From assembly GCA_044336205.1 (NCBI GenBank), contig CP172318.1:1798001-1862000 (forward strand): 64,000 bases of DNA, given 5' to 3'. Positions 26,081 through 35,228 of the stretch are shown here, piece after piece. Under the pieces are notes generated by a model. The model searched no databases. It had not been told where the DNA came from and saw nothing but the letters and a program-made list of their open reading frames with translations. Every line of letters begins with the position of its first letter. Position 1 is the first letter of the stretch. The stretch comes from Ruoffia sp044336205. Lineage in GTDB: Bacteria > Bacillota > Bacilli > Lactobacillales > Aerococcaceae. The translations under genes were made by a program, and so were the position numbers.

Positions 26081-26703
26081 TATGCTAATGCCTCCTCTAC
26101 TGTTGATAATGCTTCTTTAGTAATAATTACTTTGTCGTAATTTACAACATCTAGAATATTGATGTTTTTGTCATCAATGATTTTAACGTTGTCGATATTA
26201 CGTGCTGATAAATATGCGTTGTCGTTGTTAGATTCTAAAACTACTAATGTTTTAGTATCTGCATTCAAGTTTGCTAATACTGACTTGAACTCTTTTGTTT
26301 TAGGCGCATCGAATTTCAATTCATCAACTACTACAAAGTTATTTTCAGCAACTTTTTGTGATAATGCTGAAAGGATTGCTAAACGGCGAACTTTTCTTGG
26401 TAATTTATAACTGTATGAACGAGGTGTTGGTCCAAACACTACTCCTCCACCAACCCATTGTGGTGAGCGGATAGAACCTTGACGCGCACGTCCTGTCCCT
26501 TTTTGTCTCCAAGGTTTACGTCCTCCACCGCGAACCGCACTACGATTTTTAACTGCGTGTGTTCCTTGACGTAATGATGCACGTTGTAAGATGATTGCAT
26601 CGAACATCACAGCTTCATTCGGCTCAACCCCAAAGATCGCTTCGTTTAATTCAACTTCTCCTGCTTGAGAACCGTCTTGTTTAAATAATGTAACTTTTGG
26701 CAT
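26080..26703 (-). CDS. rplD: 50S ribosomal protein L4
   Basis: 207 residues. The extended loop VRGGGRKPWRQKGTGRARQGS reaches into the exit tunnel next to L22. In several bacteria L4 also represses the S10 operon by binding its leader. Confidence 0.98.
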   Translation of the reverse strand: MPKVTLFKQDGSQAGEVELNEAIFGVEPNEAVMFDAIILQRASLRQGTHAVKNRSAVRGGGRKPWRQKGTGRARQGSIRSPQWVGGGVVFGPTPRSYSYKLPRKVRRLAILSALSQKVAENNFVVVDELKFDAPKTKEFKSVLANLNADTKTLVVLESNNDNAYLSARNIDNVKIIDDKNINILDVVNYDKVIITKEALSTVEEALA

Positions 26704-26727
26704 TCTCTCGTTCCTCCTCTCTTATAA

Positions 26728-27360
26728 TTAGTTAGATTTAACTGCTTTTTGAATTTTTAGTAATGATTTTTTAGGTCCTGGAACATTACCTTTAATTAAG
26801 ATAATATTTTCTTCCGGATTTACTGCAACGACTTCTAAGTTTTGAATCGTTACTTGCTCTCCACCAGTTTGTCCTGGTAATTTTTTACCTTTTAGAACTC
26901 TTGATGGTGTTGCTGCCATCGCCATAGCTCCTGGACGACGGTGGAAACGAGATCCGTGAGACATTGGTCCACGTGATTGGCCGTGACGCTTGATTGCCCC
27001 TTGGAATCCTTTACCTTTAGATGTCCCTGTTACATCGATGATGTCTCCGACTGCGAATGTTTCTACAGTGATTTCTTGCCCTACTTCATATTCTCCTAGC
27101 TCGACATCACGAAATTCGCGAATGAAGCGCTTAGGAGTAGCATTTGCTTTTGCTACATGACCTTTGTGAGGTTTGTTAGCTAATACTTCACGTTTGTCTT
27201 GGAAACCTAATTGTACAGATTCATATCCATCTGTTTCACTTGATTTCACTTGTAATACTACGTTTGGTTGAGCTTCCACTACTGTTACTGGAATTAACTC
27301 ACCATTCTCCGTAAAGAATTGCGTCATACCTACTTTTGTTCCTAAGATTCCTTTGGTCAT
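26728..27360 (-). CDS. rplC: 50S ribosomal protein L3
   Basis: 210 residues. TKGILGTKVGMTQFFTENGE is the start and GKGFQGAIKRHGQSRGPMSHGS the central extension that reaches the peptidyl-transferase centre. It starts 27 bases after rpsJ. Confidence 0.98.
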   Translation of the reverse strand: MTKGILGTKVGMTQFFTENGELIPVTVVEAQPNVVLQVKSSETDGYESVQLGFQDKREVLANKPHKGHVAKANATPKRFIREFRDVELGEYEVGQEITVETFAVGDIIDVTGTSKGKGFQGAIKRHGQSRGPMSHGSRFHRRPGAMAMAATPSRVLKGKKLPGQTGGEQVTIQNLEVVAVNPEENIILIKGNVPGPKKSLLKIQKAVKSN

Positions 27361-27387
27361 GAGTACACCTCCATTTTTTATTGTTTA

Positions 27388-27696
27388 TTATAATTTAATT
27401 TCTACGTCTACACCACTTGGTAAATCTAATTTCATTAATGCATCAACAGTTTTAGCTGTTGGGTTAACGATATCGATTAAACGTTTGTGTGTACGCATTT
27501 CGAATTGCTCGCGAGAATCTTTGTATTTGTGTGGTGAACGGATAACTGTATAAACTGAACGCTCAGTTGGTAATGGGATCAGCCCTACAGTTTGTGCTCC
27601 TGTTCTTTGTGCAGATTCTACTATTTTACTCGCTGAAACATCAAGAGCACGGTGCTCATATGCTTTTAAACGAATACGAATTTTTTGGTTTGCCAT
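27388..27696 (-). CDS. rpsJ: 30S ribosomal protein S10
   Basis: 102 residues starting MANQKIRIRLKAYEHRALD, the family start, with GGAGG 7 bases before it. The frame is open further upstream but that part is leader RNA. S10 also acts in antitermination with NusB. It is the first gene of the supercluster, with a promoter about 185 bases upstream. Confidence 0.97.
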   Translation of the reverse strand: MANQKIRIRLKAYEHRALDVSASKIVESAQRTGAQTVGLIPLPTERSVYTVIRSPHKYKDSREQFEMRTHKRLIDIVNPTAKTVDALMKLDLPSGVDVEIKL

Positions 27697-27879
27697 TATT
27701 TTTCCTCCTCCGTCAAATTTGTTAAATTGACTTGCTCCACAAGAATTACCGATCGCACTGGTTCTTGGCAACTCACCCTAGCGTGTCGCAACCTCTCGCT
27801 TCATCGCATCGTCCTCCATCGTCAGATGGGGTATGGTCAACTGTATGTTAGATATAAACCTACTTATGACACAACGAAT
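27697..27879 (-). promoter_or_regulatory. rpsJ leader RNA (S10 operon 5' UTR) with several hairpins
   Basis: Between the promoter and rpsJ the minus strand can form CCATC-TGAC-GATGG, then CAAGAACC...GG..TTCTTG, and finally GTCAA...TTGAC right before the GGAGG site. The sequence is GC-richer than its AT-rich surroundings, which suggests a constrained RNA. By analogy with S10 operons elsewhere it may be an autoregulatory site for a ribosomal protein such as L4, but that is inference. Confidence 0.5.
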
Positions 27880-27908
27880 ATTATAACGAACAGTCCTTTA
27901 AGAATCAA
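27880..27908 (-). promoter_or_regulatory. Predicted promoter of the S10-spc-alpha supercluster
   Basis: TTGATT (27908-27903), 17 bases, perfect TATAAT (27885-27880) on the minus strand. No other strong promoter was noticed inside the cluster. Confidence 0.8.
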
Positions 27909-28352
27909 GTCTTTTTTTACATTTTATTCATTTATTTTTTGAATGTCTTGTTAGCCGTTTACAAATTGTAAATAGTAGAAATTATTGGGTCTCTTGCTTT
28001 TTACATATTCTGATTTTTTATTATATGGAAGGAACTGATTTTTTTCTCTCATTATAACCTGTTTCTGTACAAAATCTGAACTATATCGTTGTAGTGACCT
28101 CAGCTATTATATAGATGTAAAAATATATTTGCCCTATCATATAGAAAGAATAAGATTATTTAAAGTGTTAATTACAATTTTGTTTATTATATAATTTTAA
28201 CAAGTGTATATATGATTGCTTTGTAACCAGTTATTAAATTTTTCCCAAAAGAATCTTTAGATCCTCCGTTTACTTACCTTTAAACCCTCTTGATCTCAAT
28301 AAACCTGACTGCTGGTTCTTATATAACACATATATATAATTTTAACCAAAGC

Positions 28353-28503
28353 AAAAAACCAAACTTTTATTATAGTATTCAGAACGAACTGACGCACATC
28401 ATTCCCTTTTCCTTGTAAGACTAGGAAATGAATAGGTCGGCGAGTCTTAGACCTAGCTCGGTGGTCTAAAGACGGTTCCACTATAATAGAAAGTTTGGTT
28501 TTG
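28353..28503. repeat. 150-bp structured inverted-repeat element of unknown nature
   Basis: Near-perfect 22-23 bp terminal inverted repeats (28355-28375 and 28480-28502, one-base length difference) enclose about 105 bases. Inside are two more hairpins: GTCTTTAGACC with GGTCTAAGAC (9-nt loop), and TTCATTTCCT with AGGAAAAGGGAATGA. The result is a multi-branched fold. On the minus strand the outer stem is followed by six T, so it could terminate oppA. It may be a small non-autonomous mobile element or a structured RNA. No known RNA family was recognised. The rest of the gap (27909-28352) is AT-rich and shows no gene. Confidence 0.6.
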
Positions 28504-28530
28504 TAGCGTGTTTAATAAATGGAAAGCTTA

Positions 28531-30144
28531 TTACTCAGCAGCAATTGTAACGTCTTTAAGACTTACGTTACCTAATGCGTCTGGTTCTAAGTTTTCGATA
28601 CCATCTTGGATTACGTAATTACTTGTGTAGTAGTAAATAGGAATAACAGGCATTTCATCCATGATGATTGCTTCAGCGTCTAACAAGATTTGTTGACGGG
28701 CCGCTTCATCAGATTCAGTTGCAGCTTGGTCGATTAAGTTCTTGAACTCTTGGTTTTCCCATCCAGTGTCGTTGTTACCATGGTCAGCTGTACGATACAT
28801 ATCTAAGAATGATACTGCATCGTTAAAATCAGCAATCCAACCCATACGTCCAACTTGATAATCTAATACGTTTAGACGGTCTAAGTATACTTGCCACTCA
28901 GTTGAATCAATTTCAGCGTTGATTCCTAAGTTAGTTGTCCATCCTGATTGAATGAATTGTGCAATTGTTGAGTGAGCTTCACTATCGTTAATTGAAATCT
29001 TAATAGTGATTTCACTTGGATCAGAAATTCCTAATTCTTCCATTGCAGTTGCTAAGTATTCTTTTGCTTCGTCAAATGCAGCATCTTGCATATATCCACG
29101 GTCTTCTTCAAATCCTTCGATTGTAGGAGGAACAAGTCCTAATGCTGGAATTTGCTCACCTTTTGTAATGTTATCAACTAACCCTTGGCGGTCGATAGCT
29201 AAAGCAAGAGCTTTACGTAAGTTAGCATTTTGCATGTACTCATCTGTTGTGTTTACTTTATACCAGTAAATAGCAGCATAAGGTACAGTGTTCAATTCGT
29301 CATTAGCACGGTACATATCGATCGAGTCTAATGAAACTGTTCCGTATGGAGTCCCTAAGTAGTCTAAGTTTCCTGCTTGGAATTCTGAGTTTGCAGTAGC
29401 TTCTGATTCGATAATTTGCATATTTACAGTTTCTAAAGCAACATTATCTGCATCCCAGTACTCAGCGTTCTTAGTTAATACAACATCACTGTTGTGGTTC
29501 CAAGTTGCTAAGTCGAAAGGACCATTAGTTACATATGTTTCGCCAGCTTCTGCCGCCCATCCTGTAGCATCAGCATCAACTGTTGCTTGGTGAACTGGCA
29601 TATATGTATAGAATGAAGTCAACTCTAAGAAGTATGGTGTTGGTGCGTTTAATGTTACTTCTAATGTGTAATCATCAACAGCTTTAACACCTACTGCATC
29701 AGCTTCACCTTCACCTGAGTTATAAGCTTCTGCTCCAGCAATTGGATATAAGATTGAAGCATATTGAGAAGCTGTCTCTGGGTTTAAAGCACGTTTCCAT
29801 GAATATTCAAAGTCGTTAGCTGTTACTGGGTCACCGTTTGACCAAGTTGAGTCTTGACGAAGTGTGAATGTCCATGTTAATCCGTCTTCACTTTCTTCCC
29901 ATGATTCTGCTACCCCTGGTTCGATTTCTCCGTGATTGTTATGTGTTAAACCTTCGAACACATTGCGGATAATTGAGCCCGATGTTGAATCCGTTGCTAA
30001 TGCCGGATCTAGGGTAGGTGGCTCTGATGAAAGAGCTAGATTAAGTGTAGAAGCATCTTGTGCAGAAACAGCTGTTTGCGCAAAAGGTGCAACACTCAAA
30101 AGAAATAAACTAACTAATGTAAGAATTCTAAAGAATTTTTTCAT
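28531..30144 (-). CDS. oppA: Oligopeptide ABC transporter substrate-binding protein OppA (no lipobox)
   Basis: 537 residues of the SBP_bac_5 family. LALSSEPPTLDPALATD and later WSNGDPVTANDFEYSWKRALNPE and LRKALALAIDRQGLVDNI are classic OppA motifs. The signal peptide (1-28) ends TAVSA with likely cleavage before Gln29. There is no Cys for lipidation, unlike usual Gram-positive OppA. An AAAGGAGG site precedes the ATG, and a promoter is found 30 bases further. It is separated from oppBCDF (37276-41133) by the arginine operon and an IS element, so it is expressed on its own. Confidence 0.93.
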   Translation of the reverse strand: MKKFFRILTLVSLFLLSVAPFAQTAVSAQDASTLNLALSSEPPTLDPALATDSTSGSIIRNVFEGLTHNNHGEIEPGVAESWEESEDGLTWTFTLRQDSTWSNGDPVTANDFEYSWKRALNPETASQYASILYPIAGAEAYNSGEGEADAVGVKAVDDYTLEVTLNAPTPYFLELTSFYTYMPVHQATVDADATGWAAEAGETYVTNGPFDLATWNHNSDVVLTKNAEYWDADNVALETVNMQIIESEATANSEFQAGNLDYLGTPYGTVSLDSIDMYRANDELNTVPYAAIYWYKVNTTDEYMQNANLRKALALAIDRQGLVDNITKGEQIPALGLVPPTIEGFEEDRGYMQDAAFDEAKEYLATAMEELGISDPSEITIKISINDSEAHSTIAQFIQSGWTTNLGINAEIDSTEWQVYLDRLNVLDYQVGRMGWIADFNDAVSFLDMYRTADHGNNDTGWENQEFKNLIDQAATESDEAARQQILLDAEAIIMDEMPVIPIYYYTSNYVIQDGIENLEPDALGNVSLKDVTIAAE

Positions 30145-30173
30145 TTTTTTCCTCCTTTTAATTTATATTTAAT

Positions 30174-30202
30174 AATATACCGCATTCATATCATTTTAAC
30201 AA
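30174..30202 (-). promoter_or_regulatory. Predicted promoter of oppA
   Basis: TTGTTA (30202-30197), 17 bases, TATATT (30179-30174), about 30 bases before the start codon on the minus strand. Confidence 0.65.
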
Positions 30203-30400
30203 GAGAAAATCTCCCATATATGTATCTTTTTTTACAACATATGCTTCATAGTTGCACTGAGAAGGCATTATATTTTCTTAACATTTGTTAATAAAAAATA
30301 ATCTTTATTAATAATAATCCAATTTTACTAATTTTAAGGAATTACATTTTTTTCACTATTAAATTATCACCAAATATACTCATTATTTTACTTTTTATCT

Positions 30401-31774
30401 TTAATTAAATTCTTTTCTAACTTTAGCAATATGCTCTTTAACTTTTTTTGGAGCTGGCCCTCCAGCAACTTGTCTACGTTCAACACAAGCTTTTAAACTA
30501 ATCGCTTCATAGATATCTTCTTCAAACAACTCACTATGTTGCTGATATTCTTCAAGTGATAAGGCTTCAAGTGTCTTATCTTGATCTAAGCAGTACTGAA
30601 TAATATTCCCTACCACCTGGTAAGCATCTCTGAAGGCCATCTTTTTATATACTAGATAGTCCGCACAGTCGGTTGAATTAATGAATCCTTTGGTAGCAGC
30701 TTGATACATTTGTTTTTCATTCACCATTGTCTCTTCTATCATTTTAGGCAGGAGAGATAACATACCTTTAATCGAATCTATCCCATCAAATAGACGCTCT
30801 TTTTCTTCTTGTAAATCTTTATTGTAGGCTAAAGGTAATCCTTTCATTAAGGTCAATACAGACACTAAATCACCGTATACTCTCCCTGTTTTTCCTCTAA
30901 ATAATTCATGAATATCAGCATTTTTCTTCTGAGGCATAATAGATGAACCAGTTGAGAAAGTATCTTGAAGCGTTAGAAAATTAAATTCTTGGCTCGTCCA
31001 TAAAATAACTTCTTCTGCGTACCGACTCAAGTGCATACTTAAAATTGAAAAGACTGATAATAACTCAATACTATAATCACGGTCTGACACACCATCCAGA
31101 CTATTTAATGCATAGTGATCAAATCCCAAAAGGTCTGTAGTCAACTGACGATCTAGAGGGAATGTCGTTGTTGCTAGTGCTCCTGAACCTAGTGGCATTG
31201 TGTTCAAGATCCGTTGACCTGCATCATTCAATCTTCCATAGTCTCGTTTGAACATCTCGACATATGACATTAAATAATGAGCATAAGTAATTGGTTGTGC
31301 TCGTTGAAGATGTGTATAACTTGGCATGATGACACCCAAATGTTTTTCCGCTTCATTAGTAAAAGCTATAATCACATCTTTTAATTGCTTTTTTATATAC
31401 TTTACTTCATCAAAGGCATATAGTTTCATAGCTGTTGCAACTTGGTCATTACGACTTCGCCCAGTATGAATTTTCTTCCCAATATAGCCTACGCGTCTTG
31501 TTAGTTCAGATTCTATAAAACTGTGAATATCTTCTTCATCCATATCTACAACTAACTTTCCTTGTTTATGTTCTAAACGCATGCTTTCTAATGTTAGGAT
31601 AAGTTGCTCTGCTTCATCTGAATCAATAATCTCTTGCTTCCCTAACATCTTAGCATGAGCAGTACTACCTCGAAGGTCTGCATCTAACAGTCGAAGATCG
31701 ACATGTAAAGATTGGTTAAACTGATATGCATTTTGTGACATTTCTTGATGATACTCATTACTCCAAATTGCCAT
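30401..31774 (-). CDS. argH: Argininosuccinate lyase
   Basis: 457 residues. It splits argininosuccinate to arginine and fumarate, the last step of arginine synthesis. The fumarase-superfamily signature GSSIMPQKKNADIHE is intact, with the N-terminal MAIWSNEYHQEM and HTGRSRNDQVAT. It starts 26 bases after argG with a TAGGAG site and is the final gene of the operon. Confidence 0.97.
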   Translation of the reverse strand: MAIWSNEYHQEMSQNAYQFNQSLHVDLRLLDADLRGSTAHAKMLGKQEIIDSDEAEQLILTLESMRLEHKQGKLVVDMDEEDIHSFIESELTRRVGYIGKKIHTGRSRNDQVATAMKLYAFDEVKYIKKQLKDVIIAFTNEAEKHLGVIMPSYTHLQRAQPITYAHYLMSYVEMFKRDYGRLNDAGQRILNTMPLGSGALATTTFPLDRQLTTDLLGFDHYALNSLDGVSDRDYSIELLSVFSILSMHLSRYAEEVILWTSQEFNFLTLQDTFSTGSSIMPQKKNADIHELFRGKTGRVYGDLVSVLTLMKGLPLAYNKDLQEEKERLFDGIDSIKGMLSLLPKMIEETMVNEKQMYQAATKGFINSTDCADYLVYKKMAFRDAYQVVGNIIQYCLDQDKTLEALSLEEYQQHSELFEEDIYEAISLKACVERRQVAGGPAPKKVKEHIAKVRKEFN

Positions 31775-31800
31775 AAAGCCACTCCTAAATTATAATAAAT

Positions 31801-32991
31801 TCATTCTTTTTGAATTTTAGTTGGTAGAGTTACTACATTAATATATCCCTCAGCATCATAGTGGTCGAACAAATCATCTGATCCAAATCCTGATACATCT
31901 TTATCAAACAATGCAAATTCACTAGTCATTCCCTGTGGGATGATATTTCCTTTGAATAATTTTAGTTTAACATTGCCGCTCACTGTTTTTTGAGTATGTT
32001 CCATAAATGCCATAATTGAATCAGTCGCCATGGAATACCATTGACCGTTATAAACTAGTTCTGAGAACTCCATTGATAAATGTTGTTTCAACTTAATTGT
32101 TTCTTTTGTGAGTGTTAAACTTTCTAAGCGTTGATGAGCTTCTAGAAGTACATGGGCTCCTGGCGTTTCATATATCCCTCTTGATTTCATACCTATCGTA
32201 CGATCTTCAATCCAGTCTAGTACACCGATTCCATGTTTTCCAGCTATTTTATTCAAGGTTTTAATAACCTGGTATGGTTTAAGCGATTTGCCATTCACAG
32301 CAATAGCCTTCCCTTGTTCAAAACTAATCTCGACAATTTCTGCAGTATCAGGGGTATCTTCAATTGATTTAACATTATACAAAATCTTACTATAGTCCAC
32401 TGCATTAGAAGGTTCTTCTATATCTCCTCCTTCATGACTGATATGCATTAAGTTCTCATCTTCAGAATAGATTTTCTCCTTTGTGGATGTCACTGGCACT
32501 CCTTTATCGTGAGCATACTCTATAGCTTCTTCTCTTGATTTGATATTCCATATTCTCCATGGGGCAATAATTTTTATTTCAGAATCAAAAGCTGCAATTC
32601 CCATCTCAAACCGAACTTGATCATTCCCCTTACCTGTACATCCATGACAGATTGCCACAGCACCTTCTTGATGGGCAACTTCTACCAATTTTTTGGCAAT
32701 GAGTGGACGTGCTAAGGCTGTTCCTAATAAGTATGTTCCTTGATACTTCAAGTTACTTTGAATTGCGGGATAGATATACTCTTTTGCAAACTCATCATAT
32801 ACATGTGGGTTGTAGAACTTACTCGCTCCTGAAGCAATTGCCTTCTGTTCTACTGCTTCCCAATCTTCGACTTGACCTACATCTACACAAACTGCAATTA
32901 TGTCTGCTTCATAGTTCTCTTTTAACCATGGGATTGTGATAGAGGTATCCAACCCACCAGAATATGCTAAAACAATTTTATCTTTACTCAT
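31801..32991 (-). CDS. argG: Argininosuccinate synthase
   Basis: 396 residues. It joins citrulline and aspartate using ATP. The N-type ATP pyrophosphatase loop AYSGGLDTS and the citrulline/aspartate motifs GCTGKGNDQVRFE are present. Its AAAGGAG site follows the stop of the upstream M20 hydrolase by a few bases, leaving 13 bases between genes. No argF, argJ or argC is in view, so citrulline must come from elsewhere. Confidence 0.97.
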   Translation of the reverse strand: MSKDKIVLAYSGGLDTSITIPWLKENYEADIIAVCVDVGQVEDWEAVEQKAIASGASKFYNPHVYDEFAKEYIYPAIQSNLKYQGTYLLGTALARPLIAKKLVEVAHQEGAVAICHGCTGKGNDQVRFEMGIAAFDSEIKIIAPWRIWNIKSREEAIEYAHDKGVPVTSTKEKIYSEDENLMHISHEGGDIEEPSNAVDYSKILYNVKSIEDTPDTAEIVEISFEQGKAIAVNGKSLKPYQVIKTLNKIAGKHGIGVLDWIEDRTIGMKSRGIYETPGAHVLLEAHQRLESLTLTKETIKLKQHLSMEFSELVYNGQWYSMATDSIMAFMEHTQKTVSGNVKLKLFKGNIIPQGMTSEFALFDKDVSGFGSDDLFDHYDAEGYINVVTLPTKIQKE

Positions 32992-33004
32992 TGCTAACTC
33001 CTTT

Positions 33005-34177
33005 TTATTTGTAATTTAAAACTACAGCTACTAACATTTTCAAACCAACCATCAAAGCTGATTCATCAATATTAAACTTAGGATGATGAAGTGGGTAAGA
33101 TGTCTCTTCACCACTGCGACTACCCATCATAACAAAAGTTGATGGTATCTTATCACTATAAGCTGAAAAGTCTTCCCCAAACATTGCGGGTTTAAGACTC
33201 ACTACTTTATTGTTTTTAATTTCTTCGGCTATTTTTTTCACTTTGTGACTGCTGGAGGTATGATTAATCACTGCGCGAGCCCCTTTGTTATATGTGAACT
33301 GGAAACTTGCTCCATGGATAGCACACACTCCTTCGACAATTTTGTAGATTCGTGATTCAATAAAGTCAGCAATTTCTTTATCAAATGTTCTTACACTTCC
33401 AGCTAAAACTAATTGGTCTGATATAATGTTCAGTGCCTCCAAATTTCCTGATTGAATGTAAGTGTTACTAATAACGACCGATTCTTGTGAATTAATTGCT
33501 TGAGATGGAATCTCATTAATGGCCTGGATAATTAAAGAAGCCAGATTAATTGGGTTAACTGCTCTAGACGGTTTATATGAATGGCCACCAACACCGTTAA
33601 TAATAATCTTGTAATCATCAGAATTAGTTGTCACGGGACCTGCTTTTATATCTACATAACCTACATCAAGTTCGGGCTGAAGATGTTGGCCATAAATAAA
33701 GTCTAGCTCTGACAGCATACCTGTTTCCATAATAGCTCGAGCCCCTCCAGGCGATAATTCTTCAGCATGTTGAAAGATACAGTAGACATCCGAATCCAAT
33801 TGAGTGATATGATCATTAAACCACTTGCAAGCCATCATTAGCATCGCAGTATGTCCATCATGACCACAAGCGTGCATATATCCTTCAATTTTTGACTTAT
33901 AATCCAAATCCGATAAAGCTTCATAAATAGGTAGAGCATCAATATCAGCACGTAAACCAATTTTGGGTTGCCCTTTTTTTCCTTTGAATATAGCCATAAC
34001 ACTCGTTTCAGTTGGTCTTGTAACATTAGCATGTTCTAAATTATTTAAGAACCTTTCAATGTATGCACTGGTTTCTATCTCCTGGTATGAGGCTTCAGGA
34101 TATTGATGTAGCTCACGCCTAAGCTCAATCAAAGGCTCTTTATAGTTCTCTATCTCTTGTATAAATTCGAATGTCAT
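33005..34177 (-). CDS. M20 family metallo-amidohydrolase (N-acyl-amino acid deacylase type)
   Basis: 390 residues of the M20D amidohydrolase family. GLRADIDALP and HACGHDGHTAML give the metal ligands, and QHAEELSPGGARAIM holds the catalytic Glu. A lid/dimerisation domain follows (VGGHSYKPSRAVNPI). Family members cleave N-acyl groups from amino acids, such as hippurate or N-acetyl derivatives. Its place between a polar amino acid binding protein and argGH suggests a substrate like N-acetyl-citrulline, -ornithine or -arginine. That is inference from context. Spacing is 19 bases from the binding-protein gene. Confidence 0.88.
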   Translation of the reverse strand: MTFEFIQEIENYKEPLIELRRELHQYPEASYQEIETSAYIERFLNNLEHANVTRPTETSVMAIFKGKKGQPKIGLRADIDALPIYEALSDLDYKSKIEGYMHACGHDGHTAMLMMACKWFNDHITQLDSDVYCIFQHAEELSPGGARAIMETGMLSELDFIYGQHLQPELDVGYVDIKAGPVTTNSDDYKIIINGVGGHSYKPSRAVNPINLASLIIQAINEIPSQAINSQESVVISNTYIQSGNLEALNIISDQLVLAGSVRTFDKEIADFIESRIYKIVEGVCAIHGASFQFTYNKGARAVINHTSSSHKVKKIAEEIKNNKVVSLKPAMFGEDFSAYSDKIPSTFVMMGSRSGEETSYPLHHPKFNIDESALMVGLKMLVAVVLNYK

Positions 34178-34196
34178 TCTTGTATCTCCTTAAGTG

Positions 34197-35009
34197 TTAT
34201 TGTTGTTTTTTCGTAGCTGCTTCAATATTTTCAGCAAATATTTGTTCTAATTGACCACTTTCTTTTGCTTTATTGATGACCTTATCAACCACCTCCAATA
34301 ATTCTGTATTATCTTTAGCTATAGCCACCGAAGTTCCAAGTAGTTCATTAGTAATATCTAAGTTGGGAACGATCATCATCGAATCTCCATAATTTGTTAA
34401 ATACTGTTGTAAAGTTAGATCAGACATTAAGATAGCATCAACTTTTTTTGCTTTTAATGCTTCAACCAAATCGCCATTCTTCCCCATAGATACCAATTCA
34501 ACTTCAGGCATATATTCCTTTATATATATATCTTGTGTCGATGTTAATAGAGCCCCGACCTTTTTGCCATTGAAGTCTTCGATAGTTTGATAATTCTCAC
34601 TATCTTCAATATTTACCGCAAACTGGCTAACTGGTTCGTAGTAAGCCACTGAGAAATCAACAACTTTTGCTCTTTCCTCGGTATTAGACATTCCTGATAT
34701 AATTAGATCAATCTTGTCCGTATTTAATGAAGGTATCAATGAATCGAATGCACGATTGTCAATGACAAGTTCAACCCCAATCTCATCGGCAATCAACTGT
34801 CCAATCGATGCATCAATACCAACAATTTGAGTCTGACCATCAACCAACTCAACCCATTCAAACGGTGGATATTCAGCATTCATTCCTACAATCAGTTGTC
34901 CTCTATTTTTAATCTCTTCAAAAGTAGCTGCAACACTATTAACTGTTGAAACAGAAACTAACATAAAAATTAATATAAACCCACTCATTAATTGCATTAT
35001 CTTTTTCAT
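34197..35009 (-). CDS. Polar amino acid ABC transporter substrate-binding protein (family 3), no lipobox
   Basis: 270 residues of SBP_bac_3 type. GQLIVGMNAEYPPFEW and DKIDLIISGMSNTEERAKVVDFSVAYYEP are diagnostic. The signal peptide ends near Ala27/28 (VNSVAA) without a lipobox Cys. Its place as first gene of the arginine operon suggests binding of arginine, citrulline or a related compound. No permease or ATPase gene accompanies it. The promoter and Arg T-box that should lead it now lie beyond an IS insertion, leaving only about 70 bases of its own upstream sequence plus an AAAGGAG site. Confidence 0.9.
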   Translation of the reverse strand: MKKIMQLMSGFILIFMLVSVSTVNSVAATFEEIKNRGQLIVGMNAEYPPFEWVELVDGQTQIVGIDASIGQLIADEIGVELVIDNRAFDSLIPSLNTDKIDLIISGMSNTEERAKVVDFSVAYYEPVSQFAVNIEDSENYQTIEDFNGKKVGALLTSTQDIYIKEYMPEVELVSMGKNGDLVEALKAKKVDAILMSDLTLQQYLTNYGDSMMIVPNLDITNELLGTSVAIAKDNTELLEVVDKVINKAKESGQLEQIFAENIEAATKKQQ

Positions 35010-35104
35010 TGTCTTATCTCCTTTAAGTGTTTTAGTAAGTCATTGATAAAGTCGGTCTGAAATAAATGGTATAAAAAAAGAGGCTGGGACAAAAGCCACT
35101 AAAT

Positions 35105-35148
35105 AAAAACGACGAGAAATTAGATTAACTAATTTTCTCGTCGTTTTT
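35105..35148. terminator. Terminator hairpin inside the IS left end
   Basis: AAAACGACGAGAAA-type arm (35105-35123) pairs with its complement (35129-35148), with T run. It probably shields the transposase gene from outside transcription, and it also lies in the path of leftward transcription toward the arginine operon. Confidence 0.75.
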
Positions 35149-35160
35149 GCTATATATAAT

Positions 35161-35189
35161 TAGGCATACAAAAAGCACCCTGATATAAT
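35161..35189 (+). promoter_or_regulatory. Transposase promoter within a ribosome-site-sequestering hairpin
   Basis: TAGGCA (35161-35166), 17 bases, TATAAT (35184-35189). AAAAAGCACCC (35170-35180) is complementary to GGGGTGCTTTTT (35217-35228), which covers the transposase ribosome site. Transcripts starting at this promoter lack the left arm, while readthrough transcripts from outside contain it. Confidence 0.65.
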
Positions 35190-35228
35190 ATTAGTAAATA
35201 GACACTAAACATTAAAGGGGTGCTTTTT

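Noticed and set aside
27697..27771. N-terminal extension of the rpsJ frame
   Set aside because: S10 starts MANQKIRIRLKAY behind a good ribosome site. The extension lies in structured leader RNA and has no similarity to S10.
27750..27850. tRNA-like stem-loops upstream of rpsJ
   Set aside because: No T-arm consensus or anticodon arm of proper length. Read instead as mRNA leader hairpins.
28296..28481. Minus-strand 61-codon frame across the structured repeat
   Set aside because: No ribosome site, Arg/Cys-rich random composition, and the region is better explained as a folded inverted repeat.
28353..28503. 6S RNA, SRP RNA or RNase P RNA as identity of the structured repeat
   Set aside because: None of the conserved sequence blocks of these RNAs was seen, and the internal hairpins do not match their layout.
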